This document shows positions 55,185 through 64,000 of a stretch of DNA of 64,000 nucleotides, in pieces. The translations under genes and the position numbers were made by a program. The DNA lies in the NCBI RefSeq assembly GCF_900167935.1, contig NZ_FUYL01000004.1, positions 62,001-126,000 on the forward strand, in the 5' to 3' direction. Source of the stretch: Maribacter arcticus. Its GTDB lineage: Bacteria; Bacteroidota; Bacteroidia; Flavobacteriales; Flavobacteriaceae. The notes under the pieces are model-generated. The model was not told the origin of the DNA and did no database searches. It saw only the letters and a program-made list of their open reading frames with translations. Position 1 is the first letter of the stretch, and every line of letters begins with the position of its first letter.

Positions 55185-56462
55185 ATGAAGAACTTAGTAC
55201 TCCTTTTTACGGCGATGATTTTAGGCACCACAGGTGTTTTTGCCACAGGTATTAACGAAGATAAGGTTGCTACCAGCAATGCTTATAGATACGACAACTC
55301 ATTTATTTTTATAGAAAATGGAATTACATTTTCTGTATATCCTGACGGAGAATTTGATTTTTATATAGAGAATCAAGTATCGGGCAGAAGAGATGGCATT
55401 ACTTTTAACTCTGGTTTTGACTATAGCCCATATGCTCAATATGATGATTACGGAGCGGTAATACAAGTTGAAAATGTTCCAATTTATTATGATTATTATG
55501 GGCGTGTAAATCAAATTGGAGATGTAGACATCAATTACTTAAACAATCGTGTACGTAGAGTTGGTGGTATGAATGTATACTATAACAACCGTGGTTTTTA
55601 TGATTACCACACTGGTTATATCAATATTTACAATAGAAACTATGTGTACCAACCATTTCACAGATGGTTTGCAAGACCAGCTATTAGTCTTTGCTTAGTG
55701 TATAACAGACCTTATAGAAGGTATTATGCTCCAGTACGATATTCTTACTATAGTCCTTATAGAAATAACTATAGAAATGCATATGTAAATGTTGGTAAGC
55801 AACATAGATATAACAATGTAAGAAATGACAGAGCTACTATTTATAGAAACGACAAGAGAGTTGCTGCTAGAGATAATTCTTATAGAAGTAATAGAACTGT
55901 AGCTAAAAGAGATAATGGTTTAAGAACTAACAGAACGTTAGCATCTAATAATAAGACCAGATCTAATAGAGATGCTGTATCAAATAGATCTACTACATCA
56001 CGTAGTAATCAAGGTAGAACATTTACCAATAAAGAAGTTACAAGAACTAATAGAAACAATGGTACAGTGAACAGGTCAAATAATTCTGCGGCACGTAGTA
56101 ATCAAGGTAGAACGGTTACCAAAAAAGAGGTTACAAGAACTACTAGAAACAATGGTACAGTGAACAGAGCGAATAATTCTACGGCACGTAGTAGTCAAGG
56201 TAGAACGGTTACTAAAAGAGAGGTGACAAGTACACCTAGAAGTACAACTGTAAAAAGAAGTACCACTACCTATAAAAAACCCGTAGCTAGAAGTTCGAAT
56301 ACAAGAACTCAACGTAGTAGCACTGCAAGAACAGCTACTAAGAGTCCTTCTAGAACTAAAAGCACCGTAAGTAGAAGCACAATATCAAGATCAGTAAGTA
56401 AAGCTCCTTCAAGAAGCTCAACTTCAAGATCAGCTACAACTAGAAGTAGTAGAAGAAATTAA
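55185..56462 (+). CDS. secreted basic low-complexity protein of unknown function
   Basis: 425 residues from the ATG at 55185 (MKNLVLLFTAMILGTTGVFATG); the frame is open 12 codons earlier, but the signal peptide marks this start. Residues about 30-190 form a tyrosine- and glycine-rich domain with repeated elements (NVPIYYDYYGRVNQIGDVDINY, NVYYNNRGFYDYHTGYINIY). The rest, about 230 residues, is almost only R, S, T, N and K, with three imperfect repeats (SNQGRTVTKKEVTRTTRNN). It is very basic and should bind polyanions or cell-wall material; function unknown. A sigma54-like promoter upstream suggests stress or growth-phase control. Ends before a strong terminator at 56491. Confidence 0.8.
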   Translation: MKNLVLLFTAMILGTTGVFATGINEDKVATSNAYRYDNSFIFIENGITFSVYPDGEFDFYIENQVSGRRDGITFNSGFDYSPYAQYDDYGAVIQVENVPIYYDYYGRVNQIGDVDINYLNNRVRRVGGMNVYYNNRGFYDYHTGYINIYNRNYVYQPFHRWFARPAISLCLVYNRPYRRYYAPVRYSYYSPYRNNYRNAYVNVGKQHRYNNVRNDRATIYRNDKRVAARDNSYRSNRTVAKRDNGLRTNRTLASNNKTRSNRDAVSNRSTTSRSNQGRTFTNKEVTRTNRNNGTVNRSNNSAARSNQGRTVTKKEVTRTTRNNGTVNRANNSTARSSQGRTVTKREVTSTPRSTTVKRSTTTYKKPVARSSNTRTQRSSTARTATKSPSRTKSTVSRSTISRSVSKAPSRSSTSRSATTRSSRRN

Positions 56463-56490
56463 GATAGTTTTTAGGTTGGTTAGTTGTTTA

Positions 56491-56520
56491 GCGCCGTAAT
56501 GAATACGTTCATTACGGCGC
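56491..56520. terminator. bidirectional terminator with TACG loop
   Basis: GCGCCGTAATGAA pairs perfectly over 13 bp with TTCATTACGGCGC around TACG, between convergent genes. Confidence 0.88.
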
Positions 56521-56525
56521 TTTCT

Positions 56526-57410
56526 TTATGAACCTTTTGTTTCTGAAATATAGTTTGGAAAAAGTTTTATAAACTTTTTATCGCATAAGGCTGTTATAAA
56601 CATTCTCCCTTCAGAAATGGGATGAGTAAATTCCAAAGAATGCGCCTGTAAATAAAGCCCCTTTCCTGTTAAAAGTAAATCTTTTAAAAAATAAGTGGCA
56701 TCACCTAAGATAGGGTTTCCAATTGCTAACATATGCTTTCTTAATTGATGCCGACGACCTGTTTTAGGGCTTAATTTTACCAAATTCAAAAATTTAAATC
56801 GCTGAGAAGCAATCGTTTCTAAAACTTGAAAGGTTGAAATAGCAGGTTTACCATCTATAGGTATATCTATGGTACCTGATGATTTCATACTTCCAATAGT
56901 GACTGCGTAGTAGGTTTTATGAATCTTCTTGCTCTCAAATAATTGATTCAATGCAATTATTGAGGTATTCGTTTTACCTACCAAAAGACAACCAGTGGTA
57001 GCAAAATCTAAACGATGAACAGGTTGTGGTTGTACAGCATCGAAAACAGGACTTTTCTCTAGGTTTTGGCTTAAAGCATTCGCTACAGTCTTAAAACCGT
57101 TTCCACTAGCCAATATGCCCGCTGGCTTATTAACTACCGCTAAGTAATCATCTTCATAAATAACATTTAGCTTTAATTTAAGGCGTGTGTCTAAATTATC
57201 ATCTATGGTATAACGAAATTCAATTTTTTCTCCCCCTTTAATGAAGGTAGCAGTAGACGCAACTTTACCATCAACAAAAACCATTTCTTTTTTAATAGCC
57301 TTTTTTAACGCAGACTTTGTGGTAATTCTTTTGAAGATACCTACCCCATATTCTTGCAATCTTTTTACTTCTAAAGTAATTTCTGCGATATGTGTTTCTA
57401 CCAATTGCAT
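56526..57410 (-). CDS. RluA-family pseudouridine synthase
   Basis: 294 residues. An S4-like N-terminal part (GVGIFKRITTKSALKKAIKKEMVFVDGK) binds RNA. The catalytic domain begins DDYLAVVNKPAGI, with the conserved aspartate in HRLDFATTGCLLVGKT. It should convert specific uridines in rRNA or tRNA into pseudouridine. The exact target cannot be read from sequence. Convergent with the basic secreted protein gene, sharing the terminator. Confidence 0.92.
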   Translation of the reverse strand: MQLVETHIAEITLEVKRLQEYGVGIFKRITTKSALKKAIKKEMVFVDGKVASTATFIKGGEKIEFRYTIDDNLDTRLKLKLNVIYEDDYLAVVNKPAGILASGNGFKTVANALSQNLEKSPVFDAVQPQPVHRLDFATTGCLLVGKTNTSIIALNQLFESKKIHKTYYAVTIGSMKSSGTIDIPIDGKPAISTFQVLETIASQRFKFLNLVKLSPKTGRRHQLRKHMLAIGNPILGDATYFLKDLLLTGKGLYLQAHSLEFTHPISEGRMFITALCDKKFIKLFPNYISETKGS

Positions 57411-57764
57411 ATATGAATGACTGTACTGTAATTATTATCGTTGTTAAGGCTATCTAGTTATTTCTGAATCACAAAATTAAGGATGTGAGATAATTGAAAT
57501 AGCATACTACTTATAGCTTTCACCGAGTTTTAATTTCTCTAGAAAAGCCCCATATATGAAAAGAATAAATCACAAGATTATTAGACAGCTTATAATTCTG
57601 ACTTTTATCCTATTTCTAGGTAGGTTGATTTTAACATATATGCTCCCATATACCTCTTGTTACTTAGGACTTCAATCACAAGTATTTTCTTAATTATCGC
57701 GGAAATTCATAAGCAGCAATACGGTATACAACTTTCCCATGAAAAAGCAGAAACTAAGATCTAA
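57411..57764. other. non-coding gap with a possible 45-codon membrane peptide
   Basis: On the plus strand a frame at 57556-57693 starts MKRINHKIIRQLIIL and encodes one membrane span (LIILTFILFLGRLILTYML) and two cysteine/tyrosine-rich turns. There is no recognised family; it could be a small membrane protein or a gene remnant. Nothing else seen here. Confidence 0.3.
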
Positions 57765-59219
57765 TTATCGGCTTAAGTATTTGTTTAAAAAGCCATATAC
57801 ATCTTCAGATATCTTAAATCTATAAAGTACACCTAGATACATAATTATCATCAATATACTTTTGACCGCAATATTAATGATGGGATGAAAAGGGAGCGAG
57901 AATATTGAAAATAATACACCGACAATAATCAATAATGCAAAAACTTTCCAAGTTTCATGGGTGAAAGGAACAATTTTAAACTTTGCCTTCACATAAATTA
58001 ATTTCAACGTATTATAAATAAAAAATGCAGTAAAACTTGCTATTGCAGCACCATCTATACCATAAGTTGGTATAAGCCATAAGTTGAAAACTATTGCCAA
58101 GGCAGCTAATAAAACTCCGAAAAACAATATAGACCTATAGTAGTCTGAATTAAATAATATGGAATTATTATTACCCAAAAGAGAATCGTAAACTTTTGCC
58201 AATCCTATCCAAAAAACAATCATAAAACCACCTGAATAATTTTCAGGAAGCAATTCATATAATTCACTTAGATTAAGAAGAATTAATAGAAAAAGTAGGC
58301 CTGATATAATGAAAAGCGTCAAAGAACTTTTTTGATACAATTCTTTCAAAGCTGATTTATTTTTATCATTTAAATATGTTGCCGTTAACGGATAAGTTAT
58401 TTGATGCATGGCTCTAGATGGTACAGCAATGGTCGATGCAATAAATCCGGCAACAGCATAATAAGCAACATTTTCAATCTTTAGAAAATTATTCAACATA
58501 ACCTTGTCAACCTCCATAAGAACTATGGCCGTTGAACCTCCTAAAATAATTAAAGCACTATACTTTACAATGCTCTGCCAGTTTTCTGGAAAACTAAAAT
58601 TAAGTTTTGGTTTACGCAGTTGGTAAGCATAGATTTTCATGATTACAGTTCTTACTATATAGCACCCAACCAAGCCATTAATAAAAAACTCAATATCAAT
58701 AATCTTGAACCATAATAGTATTAGCAAAATGGTTTGAGCGATTCTGCAAAAAACCTCTTTCATAAAATTGCCAAACATAGACTTCATTCGAATTCTTGCC
58801 CAAGCATAAAATACTTCGAAATAAGCCATGGCCATACCTACAAAGAAAATATGCCATACATAATCTCTAACTATATCATTCTCTTTCGATAGCAGGTTAC
58901 CTATAGCTTCATTTGCAAAATAACTGAGTATGCCTATAGGAATTATGAGTACTAATGGAAGAACAAGCATTAAAGTTAAAAAACCGTCTTGAGAACTATC
59001 ATTCTTAAAACTAGAATAGAATTTCACTAAACTATTAGGCACCCCAAATGCAAGAATTGGCATCAGCACAGCAGAAACCGATAAAATAACTTGAATAAGT
59101 CCGTAATTATTGGGCTGCATAAAATTTGTATACAAAAACAAGGTATTGACCGCCCCTATCGCAAAACCGATATAGGTTACAATAGTATTATTCAATGATT
59201 GTTTTAGTATGATACCCAT
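57765..59219 (-). CDS. oligosaccharide flippase (Wzx-like), MATE/MOP superfamily
   Basis: 484 residues with about 12-14 membrane spans over the whole length. The start (LKQSLNNTIVTYIGFAIGAVNTLFLYTNFM) and internal patterns (FGVPNSLVKFYS; GGSTAIVLMEVDKVMLNNFL) are typical of polysaccharide flippases. It should move lipid-linked glycan across the inner membrane for surface polysaccharide assembly. The ATG overlaps the stop of the glycosyltransferase by one base (TAATG), so translation is coupled. The preceding YfhO-like and transferase genes fit one biosynthetic operon. Confidence 0.92.
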   Translation of the reverse strand: MGIILKQSLNNTIVTYIGFAIGAVNTLFLYTNFMQPNNYGLIQVILSVSAVLMPILAFGVPNSLVKFYSSFKNDSSQDGFLTLMLVLPLVLIIPIGILSYFANEAIGNLLSKENDIVRDYVWHIFFVGMAMAYFEVFYAWARIRMKSMFGNFMKEVFCRIAQTILLILLWFKIIDIEFFINGLVGCYIVRTVIMKIYAYQLRKPKLNFSFPENWQSIVKYSALIILGGSTAIVLMEVDKVMLNNFLKIENVAYYAVAGFIASTIAVPSRAMHQITYPLTATYLNDKNKSALKELYQKSSLTLFIISGLLFLLILLNLSELYELLPENYSGGFMIVFWIGLAKVYDSLLGNNNSILFNSDYYRSILFFGVLLAALAIVFNLWLIPTYGIDGAAIASFTAFFIYNTLKLIYVKAKFKIVPFTHETWKVFALLIIVGVLFSIFSLPFHPIINIAVKSILMIIMYLGVLYRFKISEDVYGFLNKYLSR

Positions 59220-60490
59220 TAAATATATTCAGCCAATTTTCGAGTGAGTTCTCTTCTGCTATATTCCTCTATATTTTTAGAGGATACTGATAATTCCCCT
59301 TTTTGAAATTGAGCAAACCAATCTAAAAGTACGTTTTTAAGGGCAATATCATCTGAATGTTCAAATATGCAACCTGATTTGGTACTGGTTACAATATCAG
59401 CAACTTCCCAATTTTTAGGTCCTACCCCTAAAATAGGTCGTTTTGCCGCCATATATTCGAATAATTTCCCGGGTATTATTCCAATAGTTTCTTGTGAATC
59501 TATCTCTACTAAAAGCAAAATTTGCGAAACCTTTTGATATTCTAAAGCTTTTTCATGCGAAACGTATCCAATAACCTCAATATGGTTTTGTAAACCTAAA
59601 TCATTCAACGACTGCAATACATCATTACTAATTACGCCAATAAATTGTAACTGTAAGGCATTTTTAAAATCACTATTCTGTTTCAACAATTCTGATAAAA
59701 CCTGCCATAATTTAGTAGGGTTACGCCCTGTAAGCATAGACCCAATATGAGAAATGGTAAATTTTTCATCAAGATTTTGATTCATTGAGACATTACTATC
59801 AAAACCATTAGTAATTACTTGAATGGGCTGATTCGTAATTTGCTGAAACTCTCTTTTAGTAGTAGCACTGGTTACTATAATTTTATCGGCAGAATTAAGT
59901 ACAGTAGACTCTAGTCGCTTATGTTTTTTTTCAGAAGAAGAAGTAAGCTTTAATTTTTTATGATAACCTATTGTAGTCCAAGGATCTCTAAAATCAGCAA
60001 TCCAATTTACAGCTTTTGTCTGCTTTAAATAATAACCAATAAGATGAACACTATGCGGCGGTCCAGTAGTAATTATCGTATCTATTCCTTCTTTTTCTAA
60101 TACACCCTTCAAATAATTAACTGATGGTTTTATCCAAAACTTTCTAGCATCAGGAATAAAGAGGTTACCCCGAATCCAAAGAAATATTTTTTCAGTAAAC
60201 GACTGATTCTTAGACTGAATGATACCTGAACTAATACGTTTCGTCTTCTTACTAGAAAATATAGAAGCCAATCGATATGGTTCCTTTATAAGATGCTTGT
60301 AGATAATTAAATCGTTCGGAATCTCCTTTAAAAATGTATTGTCGATAAGAGGATAATCAGGATTCTCAGGAATGTACAGTACGGGTTCAATATCAAAATC
60401 TCTAAGATACTTTACGAATTTGAGCCAACGCTGTACACCTGGTCCGCCAGCGGGTGGCCAATAATACGTAATGACCAGAACTTTTCTCAT
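59219..60490 (-). CDS. glycosyltransferase family 4-type (GT-B)
   Basis: 423 residues. The N-terminus (VITYYWPPAGGPGVQRWLKF) and the donor-binding half (IGSMLTGRNPTKLWQVLSEL; LLLVEIDSQETIGIIPGKLFEYMAAKRPILGVGP with the E-x7-E-like pattern) are those of GT-B retaining transferases. It should add a sugar to a lipid-linked intermediate. Start and stop are each joined to neighbours by one-base overlaps (TAATG at 60490 and 59219). Confidence 0.9.
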   Translation of the reverse strand: MRKVLVITYYWPPAGGPGVQRWLKFVKYLRDFDIEPVLYIPENPDYPLIDNTFLKEIPNDLIIYKHLIKEPYRLASIFSSKKTKRISSGIIQSKNQSFTEKIFLWIRGNLFIPDARKFWIKPSVNYLKGVLEKEGIDTIITTGPPHSVHLIGYYLKQTKAVNWIADFRDPWTTIGYHKKLKLTSSSEKKHKRLESTVLNSADKIIVTSATTKREFQQITNQPIQVITNGFDSNVSMNQNLDEKFTISHIGSMLTGRNPTKLWQVLSELLKQNSDFKNALQLQFIGVISNDVLQSLNDLGLQNHIEVIGYVSHEKALEYQKVSQILLLVEIDSQETIGIIPGKLFEYMAAKRPILGVGPKNWEVADIVTSTKSGCIFEHSDDIALKNVLLDWFAQFQKGELSVSSKNIEEYSRRELTRKLAEYI

Positions 60491-62925
60491 TAATTTTCTT
60501 CTTCTTTTTTAGGCTTCCAAAAAGAAAAACCCAAACCGCCAACGATTACAAGGCCTAGTAAAATTGTACTTGCAAGGGTTATTTTACTACCCTGAACAAC
60601 AACTTGAGGTTCAAACTTAAATTCTATTTTATGCGCTCCTGAAGGAACAGTTAGAGCTCTAAGCACATAATCAACTTTAAAATAATCACGCTTTACACCA
60701 TCTATATAAGCATTCCATCCATTCTTATAATACATCTCTGAAAAAACGGCAACACCTTCATTACTATTCTTTGATGCATAGGTAAGATGATTTGGCTCAT
60801 AATCAATTAAAGAAATTGATGCTGTAGAATCAACTTGAAATTGTAATTGAGTAATATCTTTAAATGTAGATGTATTTACAACTGCAACATTCTTGGTGTC
60901 TAAACTGTCTAACGCCATAATCTCAGCGTCGGCATTTTCAACAGGTCTTAGCTGTTTTACAAACCAGGCATTACCATTTGTATTCGGATTTTCGATTGGA
61001 AAAGAATTACCTTCTTGATCTTGCCTAATTACATATTTTACATTTAACATGTTCAAAACGGTCAGATTTCCATTGTACACATGAAAATTGAATAAATCTT
61101 GCATGCCAGCTGGTTTTGCAGCATGATAGCCAGTTATACTCTGATGAAAATATGCTGTTTTAGCTGAATCAAAACCGTCGGTTTGGTCAAAAACACGAAA
61201 TACTCCATCGTCTTTAGCAATCAGCTTGTCTGCATCAGTTTCTTGAAATGGTTCTAACATTTTACGTTTAGAAACAAAGTTATCGTTGTTCACATAACGC
61301 AAATCGACTCCGACTAAATCAACCACAACTAGAACTCCAATAGCAATAATTATGAAATTCATCTTCAATTTCTCCTTCAAATAAAACCATATCAGTACTG
61401 AAGTAACCAAAACATACCCCAGCGAGCGTAATAAATCACTTGTATAAACACTTTTACGATCCAAGCGTAACATCTCAGGTAGCTCTTCTAACCCTGTCAT
61501 TCGCAAATTATCATCATTTGCACCAACGAAATTAAAAGCTCCCTTAAATACGAATAATAATACGCCTAAGCCAAAAACAGTTCCCGCAGCTAAAGTCAAA
61601 GATTTAATTTTATCCGCTTGCGGAACTTTGTCCATAAACAACTTTTTCAACGCTAACATTGCCAAAATAGGTACACAAAGCTCTAATACAATTTGAATGG
61701 AAGAAACTGCCCTAAACTTATCATATAACGGAAAATAGTCAATCATGAAATCAGTAAGCGAGCTGAAATTTTTTCCCCACGACAATAACAAGGATACTAA
61801 CGAACCTATTAATAGCCACCATTTGTGCCTACCTTTTACCAAAAACAATCCTAAGACAAAAAGAAAAAATATTACAGCACCTAAATAAGCCGGTCCTGAC
61901 GTACCTGGTTGATCACCCCAATATAAAGGTAAACCACTTACAAAATTTAAAGCGCTTGATCTTGGCAAGCCTTTGTCAATTAAATAATTAAAAGATTTCG
62001 AATCTTCACCTAAGTTTTCTTGACTTGCTCCACCAAAAAGACGAGGCACAAACAAATTCAATGATTCTGTAATACCGTAACTCCAATTCGTTATATATTC
62101 TTTACTTAAACCACCCGTATCTTCTTTTGCAGAACCATCTGGATTTATGGTCAATTCACTTTTACCACGTGTACTCCAATCCGCATACTCTTTAGTAGCC
62201 ATTAGGCCCGTAGCATTTGCCGAGATACCAAGAGTAACTGCCAGTAACAAGATACCCACAGAAATGAAAAAATGCTTAATTTGTCTTTCCTTAATTGCAT
62301 AAATAAAATACACCATACCCAAGACAAGTACCAGTAGCATAAAGTAATAGGTCATTTGATAATGATTGGCAGTAATTTCTAAAGCCATTGCCAAAGCCGT
62401 TAAAACAAAACCCCAAAGATATTTTTTCCTAAAAACAAGAACAATACCTGCCAAAAGAACTGGCAAATAGGCTATAGCATGAGCTTTTGCGTTGTGCCCC
62501 GCACCTAATATAATTATAAGGTATGTTGAAAAACCAAAAGCTAAAGCTCCTACTATGGCTAAACGATAATCGACTTTCAAACAACAAAGAAGAATATAAA
62601 ATCCTATAAAATATAAAAATAGATAATCTGCAGGTCTTGGTAAAAATCGAATTAATCGGTCGAGTTGTTTAATATAATTATGAGGATAATTTGCGCCTAA
62701 TTGATAAGTGGGCATACCACCGAATGCGCTATTTGTCCAATATGGTTCTTGGTCCTTCGATTTTCTGAAATCGTTCTGTTCCTTTGCCATCCCAGTGTAT
62801 TGGGCAATATCATGCTGGTACATTACTTTACCTTGAAGCACAGGGCTGAAGTATGCCAAAGCACCAATGATAAAAAATACAATTACAAAAAAATGGATGA
62901 AAAAGAATTTTAAGCCTTGCTTCAT
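60490..62925 (-). CDS. YfhO-like large membrane protein
   Basis: 811 residues from the ATG at 62923-62925 (MKQGLKFFFIHFF); two more open codons precede it from a TTG. About a dozen membrane spans, then a large extracytoplasmic part (about 530-770) and a last span (ITLASTILLGLVIVGGLGFSF). The pattern YFSPVLQGKVMYQHDIAQYTGMAKEQNDFR near the start and YYKNGWNAYIDGVKRDYFKVDYVLRALTVPSGAHKIEF near the end is that of YfhO proteins, linked in Gram-positives to lipoteichoic acid glycosylation. Here it heads a glycan operon and may be a lipid-linked sugar transferase. A TATCTTTG box lies upstream at 62949. Confidence 0.88.
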   Translation of the reverse strand: MKQGLKFFFIHFFVIVFFIIGALAYFSPVLQGKVMYQHDIAQYTGMAKEQNDFRKSKDQEPYWTNSAFGGMPTYQLGANYPHNYIKQLDRLIRFLPRPADYLFLYFIGFYILLCCLKVDYRLAIVGALAFGFSTYLIIILGAGHNAKAHAIAYLPVLLAGIVLVFRKKYLWGFVLTALAMALEITANHYQMTYYFMLLVLVLGMVYFIYAIKERQIKHFFISVGILLLAVTLGISANATGLMATKEYADWSTRGKSELTINPDGSAKEDTGGLSKEYITNWSYGITESLNLFVPRLFGGASQENLGEDSKSFNYLIDKGLPRSSALNFVSGLPLYWGDQPGTSGPAYLGAVIFFLFVLGLFLVKGRHKWWLLIGSLVSLLLSWGKNFSSLTDFMIDYFPLYDKFRAVSSIQIVLELCVPILAMLALKKLFMDKVPQADKIKSLTLAAGTVFGLGVLLFVFKGAFNFVGANDDNLRMTGLEELPEMLRLDRKSVYTSDLLRSLGYVLVTSVLIWFYLKEKLKMNFIIIAIGVLVVVDLVGVDLRYVNNDNFVSKRKMLEPFQETDADKLIAKDDGVFRVFDQTDGFDSAKTAYFHQSITGYHAAKPAGMQDLFNFHVYNGNLTVLNMLNVKYVIRQDQEGNSFPIENPNTNGNAWFVKQLRPVENADAEIMALDSLDTKNVAVVNTSTFKDITQLQFQVDSTASISLIDYEPNHLTYASKNSNEGVAVFSEMYYKNGWNAYIDGVKRDYFKVDYVLRALTVPSGAHKIEFKFEPQVVVQGSKITLASTILLGLVIVGGLGFSFWKPKKEEEN

Positions 62926-62948
62926 GTGCAAAATAAGTAGTGTTTTAG

Positions 62949-62956
62949 CAAAGATA
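62949..62956 (-). promoter_or_regulatory. -7 box of the glycan operon
   Basis: Minus-strand TATCTTTG, 23 bp before the YfhO start, just after the DUF4834 stop. Confidence 0.55.
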
Positions 62957-62957
62957 A

Positions 62958-63212
62958 CTAGTCTAGCTCTTCAAAATCAATGTAATCGCCTACTTTTTCT
63001 GAATCGTTTTTTTTCTTTGAAGTTTTTTTATTTATAATAACGTCTCCAATATTTTCCTCCTCTGAAGCTCGTTGATTATCAAAAGCTTGCTTAAAATGCG
63101 ATTCTGTTTTCTTTGCTGCATAGCTTAAAATTTTTGGCGCAAATAACTTTACTAAAAATTTTAGTAAGTAATACACCAAAAGAATTATCAATATAGTTTT
63201 TAAAAAAGCCAT
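62958..63212 (-). CDS. DUF4834 family small membrane protein
   Basis: 84 residues from the ATG at 63210-63212 (MAFLKTILIILLVYYLLKFLV); 13 open codons upstream look non-coding. One N-terminal membrane segment, then a charged cytosolic tail (AAKKTESHFKQAFDNQ; KKTSKKKNDSEKVGDYIDFEELD). The final GDYIDFEE is the family's hallmark. Function is unknown. The YfhO-like gene starts 32 bp downstream but has its own -7 box. A TATTTTTG-like box at 63234-63241 may serve this gene. Confidence 0.85.
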   Translation of the reverse strand: MAFLKTILIILLVYYLLKFLVKLFAPKILSYAAKKTESHFKQAFDNQRASEEENIGDVIINKKTSKKKNDSEKVGDYIDFEELD

Positions 63213-63299
63213 TTTATTACTGTCTAAGTATATCAAAAATACAATTATCACGTTGTATAAATAGAATCATAATATTAAAATAATTATAAAATCGTGTTC

Positions 63300-64000
63300 A
63301 TGAATAGTTTATTTGTCTACTCTAAATTATATCAATACGTATTAAGCATTCTACTATTACTACCCTTGGCTGTTATTTCACAATACACAGATGTTATAAA
63401 TTCTAACAGACCAGGTCTTTCGGTAAGTGCATACGCCGTTGGAAAAAATGTAGTCCAAGCAGAGTTAGGTGTATTCTATGAACAGCGCGACCACACTTTA
63501 TTAAACACTCAATCTGATATTTGGGCGAGTGACATTTCATTACGTTATGGATTATTATTTGAACGATTAGAAATCAATTTTGAAGGTACTTTTCAAGATC
63601 AAGATATCACTTACACAAATTTTAATCTCTTAGCAAAGCGTAGAGATTTTTCTAGAAACCGATTGGGTCTAAAATATTTAATCTACGATCCGTTCAAAAA
63701 TCCAGAAGCGAATAAACCAAATTTATATAGCTGGAGAGCAAATAATAAATTTCAGTTTAAAAATTTAATACCGGCTGTTTCATTATATGGTGGTGCTAAT
63801 TTCGTGCTTGGCGACAATCCTTTTTATGTTGGCGAACCAACCCTATCATACCGAGGTATGATAGCTACTCAAAGTCGTATTACACCAAGATTCGTTCTTA
63901 TAACCAATACTGCTTACGACCGTATTAGTTCTGATGACCCTGAGTTAAGTTATTTAATTTCCTTATCTCACGCTTTTAGAAACCCAAAGTGGAGTGTATT
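63300..64000 (+). CDS. outer-membrane transporter-like protein, N-terminal part
   Basis: The ATG at 63300 opens a frame still open at the window end (233 codons seen). Signal peptide MNSLFVYSKLYQYVLSILLLL, ending at VISQ. The mature start YTDVINSNRPGLSVSAYAVGKNVVQAELGVFYEQ and alternating beta strands (SDISLRYGLLFERLEINFEG) are typical of the Bacteroidota transporter family related to the MetA-pathway proteins of phenol degradation (beta-barrel, substrate unknown). Divergent from DUF4834. The C-terminus lies outside. Confidence 0.8.
   Translation, partial: MNSLFVYSKLYQYVLSILLLLPLAVISQYTDVINSNRPGLSVSAYAVGKNVVQAELGVFYEQRDHTLLNTQSDIWASDISLRYGLLFERLEINFEGTFQDQDITYTNFNLLAKRRDFSRNRLGLKYLIYDPFKNPEANKPNLYSWRANNKFQFKNLIPAVSLYGGANFVLGDNPFYVGEPTLSYRGMIATQSRITPRFVLITNTAYDRISSDDPELSYLISLSHAFRNPKWSV

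Overview
The window reads as a chromosome segment of a marine-type Flavobacteriaceae bacterium (Bacteroidota). Evidence: AT-rich DNA, TAnnTTTG -7 promoter boxes, type IX secretion (T9SS) cargo with gliding-type C-terminal domains, PorP/SprF-like and SprB-like proteins, DUF4834, DUF3347, BatA-type and BfmA proteins. The genus cannot be fixed from sequence alone.

Layout. 1-5 kb: copper or related metal efflux (a truncated adaptor, a CPC-motif P-type ATPase, a CusB-like adaptor). 5-10.4 kb: a membrane-anchored unknown, a tiny polyproline lipoprotein, a TPR histidine kinase with its response regulator, a secreted unknown and a secreted DNase I-fold enzyme. 10.9-40.3 kb: an accessory block that I interpret as two tandem integrative elements in the 3' end of tRNA-Ser(TGA). 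The tRNA lies at 40321-40405 (minus). Its last 12 bases plus one flanking base recur at 18010-18022 and 10885-10897, and the 132 bp leading into the 18010 copy align without gaps to the 132 bp leading into the tRNA copy. The distal element (10.9-18.0 kb) has lost any recognisable integrase and carries a PorP/SprF-like protein and a 1749-residue BspA/thrombospondin-3 surface protein. The proximal element (18.0-40.3 kb) has an integrase beside the tRNA, a BfmA-type mobilization gene, a lipoprotein, two large secreted proteins (840 and about 3390 residues), a ParDE-like toxin-antitoxin pair and a broken Tn3-family transposon with 38-bp ends and a receiver-domain passenger.

40.5-64 kb is an ordinary flavobacterial backbone: glycosyltransferase, BatA-type protein, a dihydroorotase-like protein lacking its metal-binding histidines, hydrolases, bcp, nth, a tandem duplication of an ECF sigma gene with a 47-codon ORF behind each copy, uvrA, a basic low-complexity secreted protein behind a sigma54-like promoter, an RluA-type pseudouridine synthase, and a surface polysaccharide operon (YfhO-like protein, glycosyltransferase, flippase).

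How it fits together: the islands mainly deliver very large surface proteins that depend on the host T9SS. The best candidates for undescribed biology are the sigma/47-residue pairs, the lipoprotein-terminator-kinase arrangement at 6.1-6.3 kb, the interleaved inverted repeats at 5914-5991, and the tandem tRNA-Ser elements with TGACACCGAA arm-type repeats.
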